DNA of 29,183 nt from Priapulus caudatus (lineage: Eukaryota; Priapulida; Priapulimorpha; Priapulimorphida; Priapulidae), in NCBI RefSeq assembly GCF_000485595.1, contig NW_014577384.1, forward strand, positions 579,167 through 608,349, in the 5' to 3' direction. The notes under the pieces were generated by a model that saw only the letters and a list, made by a program, of their open reading frames with translations, did not search any database and had not been told where the DNA came from. The first letter of the stretch is position 1. Every line of letters begins with the position of its first letter. Positions 1-11,502 of this stretch are shown here, piece after piece. The position numbers and the translations under genes were made by a program.

Positions 1-69
<69 letters not shown>

Positions 70-92
70 CTGTGTGTGTGTGCGTGAGTGTG

Positions 93-132
<40 letters not shown>

Positions 133-296
133 TACGTGCATGCGTACGTGCATGCGGGCGTGCGTGCGTGCGTGCGCGCGCGCGTGTGTGTGTGTCTGTG
201 CGTGCGTGCGTACGAGCGTCTGTGTGTGCGTGTGCGTGCACGTGTGTATGTGTGTGTCTATGCACGCTCGTGTGTGCGCGCGTGCGTCTGTGTGCG
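1..296. repeat. TG / TGCG microsatellite at window edge
   Basis: Pure TG dinucleotides from 1 to 68, then a mixed TGTG/CGTG/CATG tract to about 296. The window starts inside it, so its full length is unknown. Cys-Val frames here are repeat translations. Alternating purine-pyrimidine DNA of this length can adopt Z-form. Confidence 0.95.
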
Positions 297-1152
297 AAAT
301 TATTACAACTAGCAGAACCAATATATTCAAGGAGTATTAATATACAGTCAACGCGCGTTTATTTTCATGCCCAATTTCCACAGCAACCGCCTACACTTAC
401 TACACTGGAATTGTAATGAAATGACTAACAACTTAGTACCTATGCTGATAATACATTAAAAATATTTCAGAGATTCGTCCATTGGACCGAGTCTCCCTTC
501 TTCACACTCACTTATGAACTGATAGATCGTATTTGTTAGTTGGCGTATATTAGGTTCACTTACTCGAGCTGCTATATCGGCGGTCTCACGAGAATTACCA
601 GGAGCCGATATATAAGCTTACATTATGTGGGACCACCCCGATAGACGTCCGACGTTTTTTCTCACACTCGCAAAGTGATTCGGATTTCTTCTCAGAAAGT
701 TGAAAGCAGAATGACAGGCGGAGGTAAACATGTGCTTCTCGAATATGCACACACCTGCGATGTAAGCTTACCGACGTAGACTTACACCTGCTCGCTTCCG
801 GGCTAGATGACACAGGTGTACGTCACGGAACTCAGTTCAATCGTCGCCCGTCTAGAAAGGCAAGAGATAAAGAGTCGGGAAAGCATTTAGAGATCGTTTC
901 GGGGGGCATTCGCGAAAGCGTATCGCGACATCTTAATCTTTAAATGAAGGAGGAAACAACGGGCAGCAACAGAAATACTGCGGACAGGGTGGGTCTGATG
1001 CTGGGGAACGCACACAGCATACTACGCAGCTTACACAGTATGTGGGAACGCTCGCAGCATAGATCGTCACAGCATAAAACACGCGGAAAGAAAGCATTGT
1101 GTTGCAGTCCATCAGAGCTAGAAAGCCGCCGTCCGCAATCCGCTGTGTGTGA
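297..1152. other. unique non-coding interval
   Basis: Moderate-complexity sequence without a supported gene. The longest frames are about 70 residues with no recognisable motif. No RNA gene or repeat was seen. Confidence 0.6.
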
Positions 1153-1169
1153 CACCACACACACACACG

Positions 1170-1207
<38 letters not shown>

Positions 1208-1234
1208 ACACACGCACACACCACACCACACACA

Positions 1235-1266
<32 letters not shown>

Positions 1267-1324
1267 ACACGCGCACACGTCGGCACACGCACACGCACAC
1301 GCGCACGCACGCACGCACGCACGG

Positions 1325-1359
<35 letters not shown>
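1153..1359. repeat. CA/CG microsatellite
   Basis: About 207 bp of CA dinucleotides interrupted by CACC and CGCGCG words (1251-1265). Frames across it encode Cys-Val or His-Thr runs and are artefacts of the repeat. Confidence 0.95.
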
Positions 1360-1363
<4 letters not shown>

Positions 1364-2406
1364 TACACATTGACCCCGCACCATACACTGTTATCGTTTC
1401 ACTCCGTATTATTTAGTTGACCACAAAGCATGCACGCATGGTCAGCCATGCTTTACACAGTTAACGATAAATTGATGTTAAATATCGGAACGGAAAACCG
1501 TGCCAACTACTCTCATTTTGTCATTGTATGCTCATGAAATTAGGACGATGTTTACTGACTAAAGTTCTTCCATCCAGCAAGAAAATCACGATGAGAAAAA
1601 ACATTAATTGGTTACAACATTTCGTCATATAACGTCTCGTCTTCGATGGAAAATGAAACGTGTATACGATAGTCCGAGAAAAAAACTTCACTGCCGTAGG
1701 AGTAATGTACGCTGCGCATGAACAATCCGATTTCTATACTGCAGAGCGTACGTGACCCGCGTCAAAGGTCCACGTGTCGCCCAGGGGGTGGGAGAAGGGC
1801 GCAAAAAAAACCCACATCATTATCATTAGCGTGACGTCGTCGACCGATTTGGAATGACTTCTGTCGCCAGAGCGATAAGTACCTGCCCGGTGCTACCGCG
1901 GCCCCCGCTTCAATAATTACACAGCTTTGACACAAGCACAATGATGATATCTCTATTGTGACGCCATGTTCGAATTATGAGCGAGTAATGAGCGGTGGCG
2001 CTGCGCGCACGTGCGGTCACGTGTCACCGCCTGCAGACGAGACCGGTGCCACGCGACGGGCCAGCGGCGGGTACATGAGAAAGGTGAGACTTCTGATAGT
2101 GACAAGAGTAAAGAATTACATGATTACAATGTCAAAAACGGGGGTGGGGATGTCAACGCCGCCTCCCCGATTCTATGGCTGTTAATGGCGGGTGCGTTCG
2201 GCGTGTGGGAAAACTCAGATGGGGCTTTATTTTCGGCAATATTTTAATTAGGTCGGCAGAAAAAACTAGCCGGCGAACAGAGTAGGTTTTTTCTCGTTTT
2301 TTTCTATGAAATTATGCATAAAGAGAGTAATTTTCTCGTTTTCACCCCAAATTTTAATTAGATCGAAAATCTAGATGAGTGCTATGCGGAATAGCGCTTT
2401 ATTAGC
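1360..2406. other. unique non-coding interval
   Basis: Mixed sequence with a GC-richer part at 1740-2200 that includes CACGTG-type E-box words. The longest frames (about 78 residues) show no family features. Nothing else supportable. Confidence 0.55.
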
Positions 2407-2573
2407 GTTTCATATATCTATAGCCACCAATAGGTAATAACAAAGGAACACCTACCAATAAGCAGTCTCGTATTTTGAGCCATATTATATATACATATAT
2501 TTATATATACGAGGCTTCTTATTTGTAGGTGTTCCTTTGCTATTACCTAATAGTGGTTATAGATATATGAAAC
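2407..2573. repeat. foldback (hairpin) element 1, MITE-like
   Basis: The left arm (2407-2473) and right arm (2507-2573) are 67-nt inverted repeats with roughly 88% identity, including a perfect AAAGGAACACCTAC core. The 33-nt loop is AT-rich. No coding sequence is inside. A short terminal-inverted-repeat structure without a gene fits a MITE; a clear target-site duplication was not seen. A long hairpin RNA is possible if it is transcribed. Confidence 0.8.
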
Positions 2574-3650
2574 GATATATGAAATGATATATATATATAT
2601 ATATTTATATATTTATTTATATTTACATATAAACGACACTACGAACGTAAACCCATGTTACATCACGGTACTATGTAGCTCCAAGAAACGGTATCGCTAG
2701 GGTTAGGATACAATCCGTATTGTATAGACAATCCGTCGCACAGCCTGGTCGGGCTAGGTACTATGGTGTGCCGTAACGCGTGAGTTTTATAACGTGGAGC
2801 AACACTTTGAGAGGTATAATGTCATTGCTATTTTTCTGTGTACGGCAGCAGAAATATAATCGCTCTCGTTACAGTTAGGAGGAAATAAAAACCCGCGTCG
2901 TTCTAATCCATTGTAATTACGTATCGGTAACCAGGTAACAAGAGCAAATTGTCGGATGGTTTTGTCAAGATGACTTACTCAGCTCCGCACCGCTTTCTTC
3001 TCTCTCTTTCAACGATGCGACTATTACGGCAAAGTGTCTCCACATCCCGTTTCGCAGCACCTGGAATTACAATTAGCAGGAACTTCTAAGCGGATAATAT
3101 TGTGCCGCCGTCGCATGTACGTGCGTCTGCCATGTCTAGCGCGCGCGGGAATGCGACAACCGTGGCAGACAGCGAAGGAGGAAGGAGAACCCCGCGCACG
3201 ATTATCCGAAATAAAATCAGAAGAGGCTGTCGCGAGCGTGCAACTTTTCTCTGAAGTCGGCAACCATCAATTACGGAAGGGAAAAGCGGAGCTCGGCGGA
3301 AAACCGAAAGTGGAGGGTGAGAGCGGCAGCTTCAACTGAAGCAGCCGCTGCCTGTCATCTACAACCCGTTTCGGCATCTTTCCCCGCAAATTACACTCAA
3401 ATCGGATGACATCGACAAGCGTCGCGGGATGTCGAGTCGGCGGCGGCGGCGGCTTGCGTGTGTGTCGGAGCACGTCTGCGCTTGTTTGTCCGCCGCGCAA
3501 ATTACTCGTAACTCGCCTTATAAATATTTCTCGCAAACACGCGGAGATTCGATGGCACTCTAATGAAGGCTTCCGATTCCGCGCGCGCGCGGCCGCTGCG
3601 TTTTCATCGTGCCGCCGATAATATCTCGCCCACTAATTATATGCCTTGTA
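2574..3650. other. AT repeat then unique, CpG-rich interval
   Basis: An AT tract occupies about 2586-2630. From 3000 the sequence becomes CpG-rich, with homeodomain-type ATTA words near 3067 and a short hairpin at about 3325-3350 (GCGGCAGCTTC against GAAGCAGCCGC, one mismatch). Overlapping frames of 70-100 residues exist on both strands, none convincing. It could be regulatory DNA. Confidence 0.4.
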
Positions 3651-3679
3651 TATTTATATATACATACATATATATATAA

Positions 3680-3711
<32 letters not shown>
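3651..3711. repeat. AT microsatellite
   Basis: About 60 bp of nearly pure TA dinucleotides with a single ATCTA interruption; cruciform-prone. Confidence 0.9.
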
Positions 3712-3712
<1 letters not shown>

Positions 3713-4517
3713 GAACTTGCTGCGCGATTCTGCATGTAGCGTATACACACACCTGCACGGCTTACGGGTATTCTGCGGCATGCCTACAACTCAATCAGAG
3801 AAAGATCGGGCATATTTCTATTTCTTCTTATTTCTTATTTTCCAATCCGCTACCTTAACTCCAATATACATATGTAACCCGACAAAATTCATGTTTCCCA
3901 TGGTGTTACACCTCCGCTCTCTGCGCGCACGGCGCCGCCGCCATCAAGCCTGCTCTTTGTTCACACCTGCCTCTCGTATCGCCCTCTCCGCGCACGTTTT
4001 TTATCAGCTGCTAAAACGATCATTGGATGAAGCCAGAGTCAACGACGCTTAGCACCGCAAGTCGAACCCTTTATCTCGCTCGTTACGTAAGCCGCTTACA
4101 CACGTGACGCGACGTCGCGGCCCAGTGAGTCAGAAACGCGGGACCGGGACCCCCTTATTATCGACTCGACGGCATTCGATTATTGTATCGAATTTGTATG
4201 CGGTCCAATAAGCTAATACAGCTTAATGTGCTGTGTGGTGCAATACGATCGCCCTGCGACTGTTCGGCGTTTGTTTCGTTACAAAGCTGACAACGTTTGC
4301 TCCCCGTCGTCGGCGCGAAACGTGAATCGACGCGATTGTTACAATGAAAATGGAACGTTTTTGAATAATGGCGTATATATAGAGCTAGGAAAGGCTGCGA
4401 GCTAGGTAGTTTTTTTTTCGCGAAATAGTCAAGCAAGCGCGCGACCGTGCAGCGGCCAACGGTTTACATTTACCATTTTTACTTATTATTACCATATTAA
4501 CATACCTTACCTTATTA
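3712..4517. other. unique non-coding interval
   Basis: No gene recognised. Frames up to 147 residues run in from the adjacent AT repeat (Tyr-Ile runs), so their length is inflated by it. No RNA gene or inverted repeat stood out. Confidence 0.5.
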
Positions 4518-4622
4518 TACCATACCATACCATACCATACCATACCATATCACACACACACATGCACACACACACACGCGCGCGCGCGCACTCAAACAAA
4601 CACACACACAGTGCACGCACAC
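4518..4622. repeat. ATACC pentanucleotide plus CA/CG repeat
   Basis: Six tandem CATAC/ATACC units (4518-4550) pass into CA and CGCG dinucleotides up to about 4622. Confidence 0.9.
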
Positions 4623-5067
4623 ACCAATGCCTGCACGCACATAGAGAGAGAGGGGGAGAGATATCCCAGTGAAAGCCTGACGCGGGGGTGTGAACGCGCC
4701 GTGAAAAGAAGTCGCAATTGGCGGGGATTTGGTCTCGTATAAAGCCTTAAGAACTTAAAAGCAAAATTACAATGTTTTACGCCGGAGAACACCGATGCGA
4801 GCCGACTGGAATCCGATTTCCGTACCAGCAAGAGATTCGAAGTAAAGATAGGCGGAGGAAGTGGCCGCATGCAGACAATAATGGTTCCACCACGTAGAAA
4901 AGTGCTAATGTGCTCATATGTCCCTTCACACCAGACAACAAACACAAACGAACTTCGGCATTCGTACGATTAACTTGAGAGATCACGCGCAAAGAATTCC
5001 CGATAGAGAGATGTGACCGTTGAAGGAGAGGCAGGCATGCAGGTCAGACGGTCGAAGGAAACGGTTA
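4623..5067. other. unique non-coding interval
   Basis: Unremarkable mixed sequence; a minus-strand frame of 117 residues (4592-4945) partly translates the neighbouring CA repeat and has no recognisable motif. No RNA gene seen. Confidence 0.5.
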
Positions 5068-5135
5068 AAACTCTCGGCTATTTCCGTTAAACCTATATGC
5101 CATACTCGCGGCTATTTCCGTTAAACCTCCGCCAT
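5068..5135. repeat. 34-bp tandem duplication
   Basis: Two copies with a 34-bp period share a 19-nt identical core (GGCTATTTCCGTTAAACCT at 5076 and 5110) followed by a GCCATA word. Minor differences lie outside the core. No function recognised. Confidence 0.75.
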
Positions 5136-5318
5136 ACAACCGACGGTTGCTCTTTCGAGTTATATCCGAGTGGTTCTTCTTGGATTTCTAATTTCACATT
5201 TATTCTTGGAGTCAGAAAACCTTGCTGCGCCATTCATTCGTGTATAAATCTGAATCGCAATCTGATCAATATTTAAAGTCGCGTGAATCGACTGAATCTA
5301 TCCCTCCCATACTCTCTC

Positions 5319-5322
<4 letters not shown>

Positions 5323-5381
<59 letters not shown>
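5323..5381. repeat. CT microsatellite
   Basis: About 29 unbroken CT units; frames through it encode Ser-Leu or Arg-Glu runs. Confidence 0.95.
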
Positions 5382-5383
<2 letters not shown>

Positions 5384-6028
5384 CTCACTCCCTCGGTGTT
5401 GTTCGCCGCCTCGGTGTTTGTCGACCACGCGACACCCTGTGGCAAACAACGCTAAATAGCCCGCAAATCTCATGTAATTGCCACAAAACAGAAACGAAGT
5501 TCAGCGTCGACGGTGAGCCCATAACGAGGTGCGCGCGCAGACGAAACAATGCCCCGTAATCATCTAGATGACCATACGCGCGGCGCTGGTTCTTACCGCG
5601 TGTGCGCGCGGGCGTCCGCTCACAAAGCGCGGATCATTTCCGAGCTAATGTTTATCGATAATCCGCGCGTACTCGCCCCGCTCCCCGTGGCTAAAACACT
5701 ATACGGGGCTCCCCCCCCCTCCTCCCCCTCCCCCTACCGGCAGCTGACCAGCGGTCAAGCACGCGGCGGCTCTCTTCTGTCGGACGTCGGCTCAATTTAC
5801 TCGCTCGCCTTGCTTGAAATGCGAAGCGGTCAACTCCGGCCTGAGGCGGTGTGGGTTGACTCCGCAACAATAGCCGGGAAGGAAGGCGGGAAGGGAGGGG
5901 GGGGGTAACAGCAAGAGTTGTACATGGGAAGTATATACGGAGGGAGGCCGAACAAACGGCTCTTTGATTGAGATTTGAGGGGAGGATTGCCCCACGGTTT
6001 GCACAGCCCCCCAGCGTGATATTCATGT
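5382..6028. other. unique, CpG-rich interval
   Basis: GC-rich sequence with C and G homopolymer runs near 5710-5735 and 5885-5906. Frames of about 110-119 residues occur on both strands, Pro/Gly/Arg-rich as expected from composition. No domain recognised. Confidence 0.45.
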
Positions 6029-6071
6029 GCTCTCTCTCTCTCTCTCTCCCCCTCTCTCTCTCTCTCTCTCT
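6029..6071. repeat. CT microsatellite
   Basis: CT dinucleotides with one CCCC interruption. Confidence 0.9.
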
Positions 6072-7481
6072 GGTCTTTCACTCGCCACATGTACCTCGTG
6101 CGCGCGTGTACGCTTCCCTTGTCTCGTGCATGCATGTACGGGGAGCTGTTGCCACGGCAGCCCCTAAGAATTAGTGTGCACGCATACGAGCAGTGTCCCG
6201 AACAACGGATGCTGACACGGTCCGCATCGTACCGGCTAATTAATTACCTGCCTGTTGTTATAGAGAGCACGCAGGTAGAATATCGACTGTTGCTACCGCT
6301 GTTATACCAAAATTTAAATATTCATAACAATATCTAAATGAACTGAAATTATAGGTAGCTGACGATAATATTATGAAAATAAAAAATAACAGAAAGCCAT
6401 TTTAAGCCAATGCTTACAATAACTCAAATTTAAAATGTGATCAGAATTCTTTAAATACTAACATTAAAATTAAGAGTATTAAAATTAATTAGAATTACGC
6501 ATAGAGCGCAATAATACCGCAATAAAAATCGTAATCTATAGTTTCCGCTCGCGCATAATCCGAACATGTGTTCGTGATTTTTTGGTTGTGTATAGTGTAT
6601 ACACATATACGTGTCTGTATCGCATGGTGCTCGGTTTAAGCCGACTGAACATGCCAGCTCCCTAATAACCATAGATTCTATTTGCGTTTAATTAACACTC
6701 ATCCTGCCCCTGAGTGCTCTGCATGATTTCGATAGATATAGATAGCCGCGTTCTCTGTGTATCGCCACGCACGTAAAACACAGCGGTGGGTTTGTGCGAT
6801 GCTAACAACGCCCCGACACAGTGTCGCTGCGTCGCACACTCTTGACTTCGCTCTGAAGTGCTTCTCCCTATATAGCCACACATCGTCTAATTGCTATACG
6901 CGCATCCCCATGTTAGCTTTCGCGGAGTGTGTATGTGGGGGACATCAACGGCTTTACGCATGGTCGCCAACGCGCGAGCGATACACCGGCAACTAGCGGG
7001 GATAACGTAATCTGGCAAATATTGCAGTGAAAGGCGTCAATGTGTACAATTTGTTTTCGGCTCGATGGCGGACGAGTACCGCCGCCTACGCGATACAAAA
7101 GCTAGTTGGTTTGCTCAGCGCCATTAAGGCAAGCGTAAACAGCAAATTTCCGGGGTGGACAATTGTCGATAGGGATACCCGAGCATTGCGCGAGCCCCCC
7201 CTCCCCCGCATTGCGTCGCTACAGAGCTGAAAACGTGATTTTCGGGACCGAATTACCGCTAAGAAATATTGGGCAAACAGCGGTCGAGTTTTGATGTGGG
7301 ATAAAGGTAGCTGTTCACTCTGTTATCTGTTCTTCGTGCATCCTGTGTGCTGGTGCTATAATGCGGGAGTGAATGCGGGGTATGCAGAACCGACAAGATC
7401 ATGTCGGGTTGATGTCAGATATGCAGAATAACGTCATTTGCTCATGTGCGTACTTGAATATGCGAGCTATATATATTGTGT
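6072..7481. other. unique non-coding interval
   Basis: An AT-rich middle (6300-6500) is flanked by mixed sequence. All frames are under 83 residues. I saw no RNA gene, inverted repeat or regulatory motif cluster. Confidence 0.5.
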
Positions 7482-7582
7482 GCATGTGTTTGCGTGTGAG
7501 TGTGCGTGTGAGTGTGCGTGTGAGTGTGCGTGAGTTTGCGTGTGAGTGTGCGTGTGAGTGTGCGTGCGTGTGTGTTTGCGTA
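7482..7582. repeat. 12-bp GTGTGAGTGTGC minisatellite
   Basis: Five to six tandem copies of GTGTGAGTGTGC, starting near 7494, with one slipped copy containing GAGTTTGC. Confidence 0.85.
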
Positions 7583-7837
7583 AGTGCGTGTATGGTAACG
7601 GGTGTGTGGTAGCGCTGTTATCAGACCTCATCAAAACAACTGAAAATTTTATTTCACTATAAATAAACTTCGTAACTCACGTAATTTTTTCACAATTTCA
7701 CGTCCTAGCATCCAAGTACTGCATACCTATTTAATTATATGGGATATTACATTGAATTGTATCACCACGAGTACAAACTATCCGACCAACTCGCCAAATG
7801 AGGACGGATGTATCTTTTGTGTGTGGTCTTCGTATAC

Positions 7838-7907
7838 TTCATGACGTAATGATAGTCATTACTGTACGCTCATTCATGACGTAATGATAGTCATTACTGT
7901 ACGCTCA
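7838..7907. repeat. perfect 35-bp tandem duplication with CRE-like site
   Basis: Two identical adjacent 35-bp copies (7838-7872, 7873-7907). Each holds TGACGTAATGA, which contains an ATF/CREB- or PAR-bZIP-like TGACGTAA, and a short palindrome AATGA-TAG-TCATT. No divergence between the copies suggests a recent duplication or selection on the sites. Confidence 0.8.
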
Positions 7908-8696
7908 TTCGCCTGATACGTACGTTCTGTCGAACGTCGCAATAATAAAGTTTGCGCCGAAAGTCGCGCAACAGCAATCGAAACGACTGCCGTATTAATT
8001 TATTAATAAAATACTCTCTCGAGCACTCGAGTTTTCCTGTGGATACGATCATGTTTTCTGTGATCATGAACTCTTTACGCACGTTCTCATCAATCGTCGT
8101 ACGAAGGAAATGTTTGACATGCCAAGTATCAGGTTGTAGCAACGCACGAGAGAAATCGCCCCGGTGTACGTAAACATACCAGCGAGCGTGCTTGCAATCC
8201 GCCACAATAGTGTTCATCCCGCTAACGTCCTGCATGCAACAGCGTTCCCTCGTTGAAAATCGTGTTAAATATTTTTCGACGATTTTTTCTCTTCTTCGAA
8301 GCTGTATGTACGGGCGCCGTCAAAGCTGCAGTCGAATTACCGGTCACTGAGTACTCTCACCGAAAGCAGAATTCACCCGGCGGGGGCGGCCGCTGTTCGT
8401 GAGTTATCTTCGTGACACACCAGTCTCGCCGCCTTCTCACTCGTCGGTCCGAAGTAAGCATAATATTTACCCGAAACCAGAAACGATCGACGGAGTTTAG
8501 ATTTGATGCTATTTACATTAAGTTCGGATGAAATATCGTTGCTTGACGCGCGTCCGGCCACGTCTCTATTAGGAGACGGGGACTGGTCTTCGTCTAAACG
8601 GCGGCTCGCATAACTATAATAGCCTCATTGTTATGACATTAAAATAACTACACGCAGATGCTATATATATATATTATATATATTATTGATAATATA
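7908..8696. other. unique interval with an unassigned minus-strand frame
   Basis: A 113-residue minus-strand frame (7894-8235) has a balanced amino-acid make-up but no family I recognise, and frames of this size occur by chance in a window this long. It overlaps the 35-bp tandem duplication. The rest shows nothing supportable. Confidence 0.4.
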
Positions 8697-8883
8697 TGTG
8701 GTGTGTGGTGTTGTGGTGTGGTGTGTGTGTGTTGTGGTGTGGGTGTGTTGTATGGTGTGGTGTTGTGTGTGTGTGTTGTGTGTGGGTGTGTGTGTGGTGT
8801 GTGTGTGTTGTGTGTGTGCGTTGCGTGTTGTGTGTGTGTGTGTGTGTGTGTGTGTGGTTGTGTGTGCGCGCGTGTGGTGTGTG
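8697..8883. repeat. TG/TGG microsatellite
   Basis: TG dinucleotides with frequent TGG and TTG interruptions. All frames through it are Cys-Val or His-Thr runs. Confidence 0.95.
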
Positions 8884-9583
8884 ATGTTGCAAAAATAGAG
8901 AAGAGAGAAGAGATAGGGAGCGGGGGATCGAGATAGCGCCAAGAGATAGGAGATCATTGCAGACTTGGAAAGAAATTCCGCTGAAAGTTAAAAGAGAGAG
9001 AGCGGTAAAGAAGCAGTTAAATAGACTCACATATTTAATTGCATTTATAATTTCATAGCGTTGCAATAAGGCCAATCAGCTAAGCACGTGCGTAGCAATC
9101 CAAGCAAGACTGACTTCGAGTTTCTCCTGCGTCGGTAATTATCTACTCTAAAGACTTTGTGCCAATCATCCTGTACTCATTAACACACCCTATTGTCCAA
9201 GCTAGAAGCTCTGCTACGTCACTATATGCGGATCCGGTGGCCTAGGGAGGTTCGCGTGGGAAAATACTGCGACGTGTCTGACTCCATGACATAAGGTTGA
9301 GTAATACGACCGTATGACGTTACACAGATAGCAGCGGGCAGTAAGTTAAACCAGCCAGCAGACACGATCTCGCGCATACAGGAGTAATAGCGTCTACACT
9401 GTCGTCATCACGCGTTGTGTTTAGCATGTGGCCAGTCCCCGTTACACGGGCGAAGCAGTTTGTAAACACATTACTTGATCTACTTGCGATCGCTTGTTTG
9501 CAGATACACAACACTAACTGGTCGTCTGCTCGTACACCATGGCAGCGCTCGCGACGTGCGCATCTACATAACTCACGTACGCA
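8884..9583. other. unique non-coding interval
   Basis: A purine-rich start (8890-9010) is followed by mixed sequence. The longest frame is 90 residues with no motif. Confidence 0.5.
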
Positions 9584-9838
9584 TACACACACAACGACGC
9601 AAGCACGCTACATACACATCCTCACACAACACTACAACACACACATCACAACACACACACACACACAGACAATCACACACACCACACACATTCACACGAG
9701 CACCAGACACACACATACACAACACACACACACACACATCACACACACAATGCCCCACACACACACCACAACACAGCACAACACACACACACACACCACA
9801 CACACACACACGAACAACACCAAACCAACCATACACAC
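9584..9838. repeat. CA-rich microsatellite
   Basis: About 255 bp of ACAC with irregular ATC, ACC and AAC interruptions; the two overlapping Thr-His frames (148 and 173 residues) are repeat translations. Confidence 0.92.
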
Positions 9839-10174
9839 TGTCGTCTGCTGGGTCGCAGAATAAACACACACTGTCGTCTGCTCCTTGTCTGATTTTGGGA
9901 CGACGCGAAACGACTTCAAACATTGAGTCGCATTCTGATTGGTTTCTTTCGTGGTTGATCACAAAGCCCAACGTTTGTCGTCCTTGCTTCTCATGAGATA
10001 GACCAACATTGTCGTCCGCTCGGAGTTGGCATAGTTTTGTAATTGGTGGCGCGTGATGCGGCAATAGGTCGCTGACAACATGGCTTTATCAGCTATACAA
10101 AATACCAAGCAATAATAACACGAGTCGAGCGCCAGAGAAATAACGCTAATTACCATACGCTGTGATAGAACCAC
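9839..10174. other. unique interval with recurrent GTCGTCYGCT word
   Basis: GTCGTCTGCT occurs at 9521-9530, 9840-9849 and 9873-9882, and GTCGTCCGCT at 10011-10020, either side of and within this stretch. No gene recognised. Confidence 0.45.
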
Positions 10175-10337
10175 GAGTGTAATAATATATCAGTAATATC
10201 ATAATATATATAGATAGTCTATATTATTACTATAATATATAATTATAATAATATACTTAGAATAATACTTTTAATACTAATAATAATACTTATATTATTA
10301 TTAGAATAGATATAGATAATCTATATCATTACACTTC
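10175..10337. repeat. AT-rich inverted-repeat stretch
   Basis: GAGTGTAATAATATA near the left end is matched in reverse complement by TATATCATTACACTTC at the right end. The interior is almost entirely A/T with many ATTATTA words and internal palindromes. It could be a decayed foldback element or just low-complexity AT DNA. No target-site duplication is evident. Confidence 0.4.
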
Positions 10338-10712
10338 TGATAGAATTACATGCTGAGTGTATCACACTATTCGGTATTTCCGATGTTGCGGTATGTCGAG
10401 TGTTGATGCGCTTAATCAGAGAAACGGGTGAAATGTCGTTGTCGACATGGCATCTTACAACAACAACAGGCGCGGTGTTGCGTTGTTAGAAAACAACGTC
10501 GTCGATGAAGTCTCAGCCAAATAGATAAATAAATATATAAATTAATAATAAATATATATATATATAAGTATATATAATTATAATATATATATATATTATA
10601 TATATATATTGTTATTAACCATTATTTACCACCAGGGGGCACAAACCATGCCTTAGAACACTCGTACGTACACTATAATTATATACGTCCAATCTAATAT
10701 ATATTTGAGTTC
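10338..10712. other. AT-rich interval holding the CTCF-type motif
   Basis: Unique sequence up to about 10520, then near-pure TA repeats (10545-10610), then the motif described separately. No frame of note. Confidence 0.5.
10629..10642 (+). promoter_or_regulatory. CTCF-type insulator motif
   Basis: CCACCAGGGGGCAC matches every position of the bilaterian CTCF core CCASYAGRKGGCRS. It stands just after a long AT repeat. By composition alone such a match is expected well under once in this window. Whether it is bound, or is carried by a repeat, cannot be told from sequence. Confidence 0.35.
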
Positions 10713-11399
10713 GTATGTATGTATGTATGTATGTATGTATCTTCCCTATATAGGCGGCCAAACCGCCCAAGCGATCTGGATGCAATTTTCACAGGGCCAT
10801 CTCTTATACCCGGGGAGTGTTCCTAGCTGAAAAAAACCTGCCAACCCGTCAAATCACCGAAAAATCCGCGAAAAACCCCTCAATTCGTGAATCTTCACAC
10901 AATTTCAGCACTGACTGTACAGTGCTGCCACACAGAGAAAAATCGATCACTCATTCCATCAGCTGCTGGTATTGTGAAACCGAAACCGAGCACCGAGCTA
11001 AAACAGAGCACAGCCAGTTCAGAGGTTACGACTGCATTGTTTATCAAGAGGTTTTCAAATGAAAAGTGCAACCCATTCGTACATGCTGTTAAAATAACTT
11101 TTTGTCATTTACACCATATTACTATTATGTTCCAGGGGTTCTAAGTTGGGTTGTGCTGTCATATAAATGTCATACGTAACAGTTTTTCCCATGCTTATTA
11201 TCTTATTACACTGATTTCTAAATATTCATATTGTGTGCAATGTTATTGTCGATTTTTACCCAATGTTCCTATTGTGTCCCAATATTAGTAGTATGAATTA
11301 GTAGCACGATTTTACCGTGGAAGCAGCCACCCCGCGATACGCGAGCCTCAATTGTATAAAGTACTAGCTGCGGGTACCCGCTGCGCTGGGTAAAATCAT
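10713..11399. mobile_element. degenerate non-autonomous element-like stretch
   Basis: A GTAT tetranucleotide repeat (10713-10740) is followed by GATCTGGATGCAATTTTC (10773-10790). At the far end is ACTAGCTGCGGGTACCCG followed by CTGCGCTGGG. Such word pairs, a short tandem repeat plus a GATnTGGATGnAATTTT-like box at one end and an ACTAGCTG...CCCG box at the other, recall dispersed RTE-like and related repeats of invertebrates. No reverse transcriptase or other frame survives in between. The identification rests on resemblance only. Confidence 0.3.
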
Positions 11400-11502
11400 A
11401 TACGTCGCTCTCTATACGTACGCGGCTGAATATTCGCGTCGTATTACGTTAACCTGACCGAGTGTGCTCCACTTCAACACCCGCGTAATCTTCATGTAAG
11501 CA

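Noticed and set aside
2699-2707. Telomere-like AGGGTTAGG
   Set aside because: A single occurrence, not a tandem array.
7894-8235. 113-residue minus-strand frame with balanced composition
   Set aside because: No recognisable domain, and it extends into a tandem duplication; a chance frame of this size is expected in 29 kb. Transcript data would settle it.
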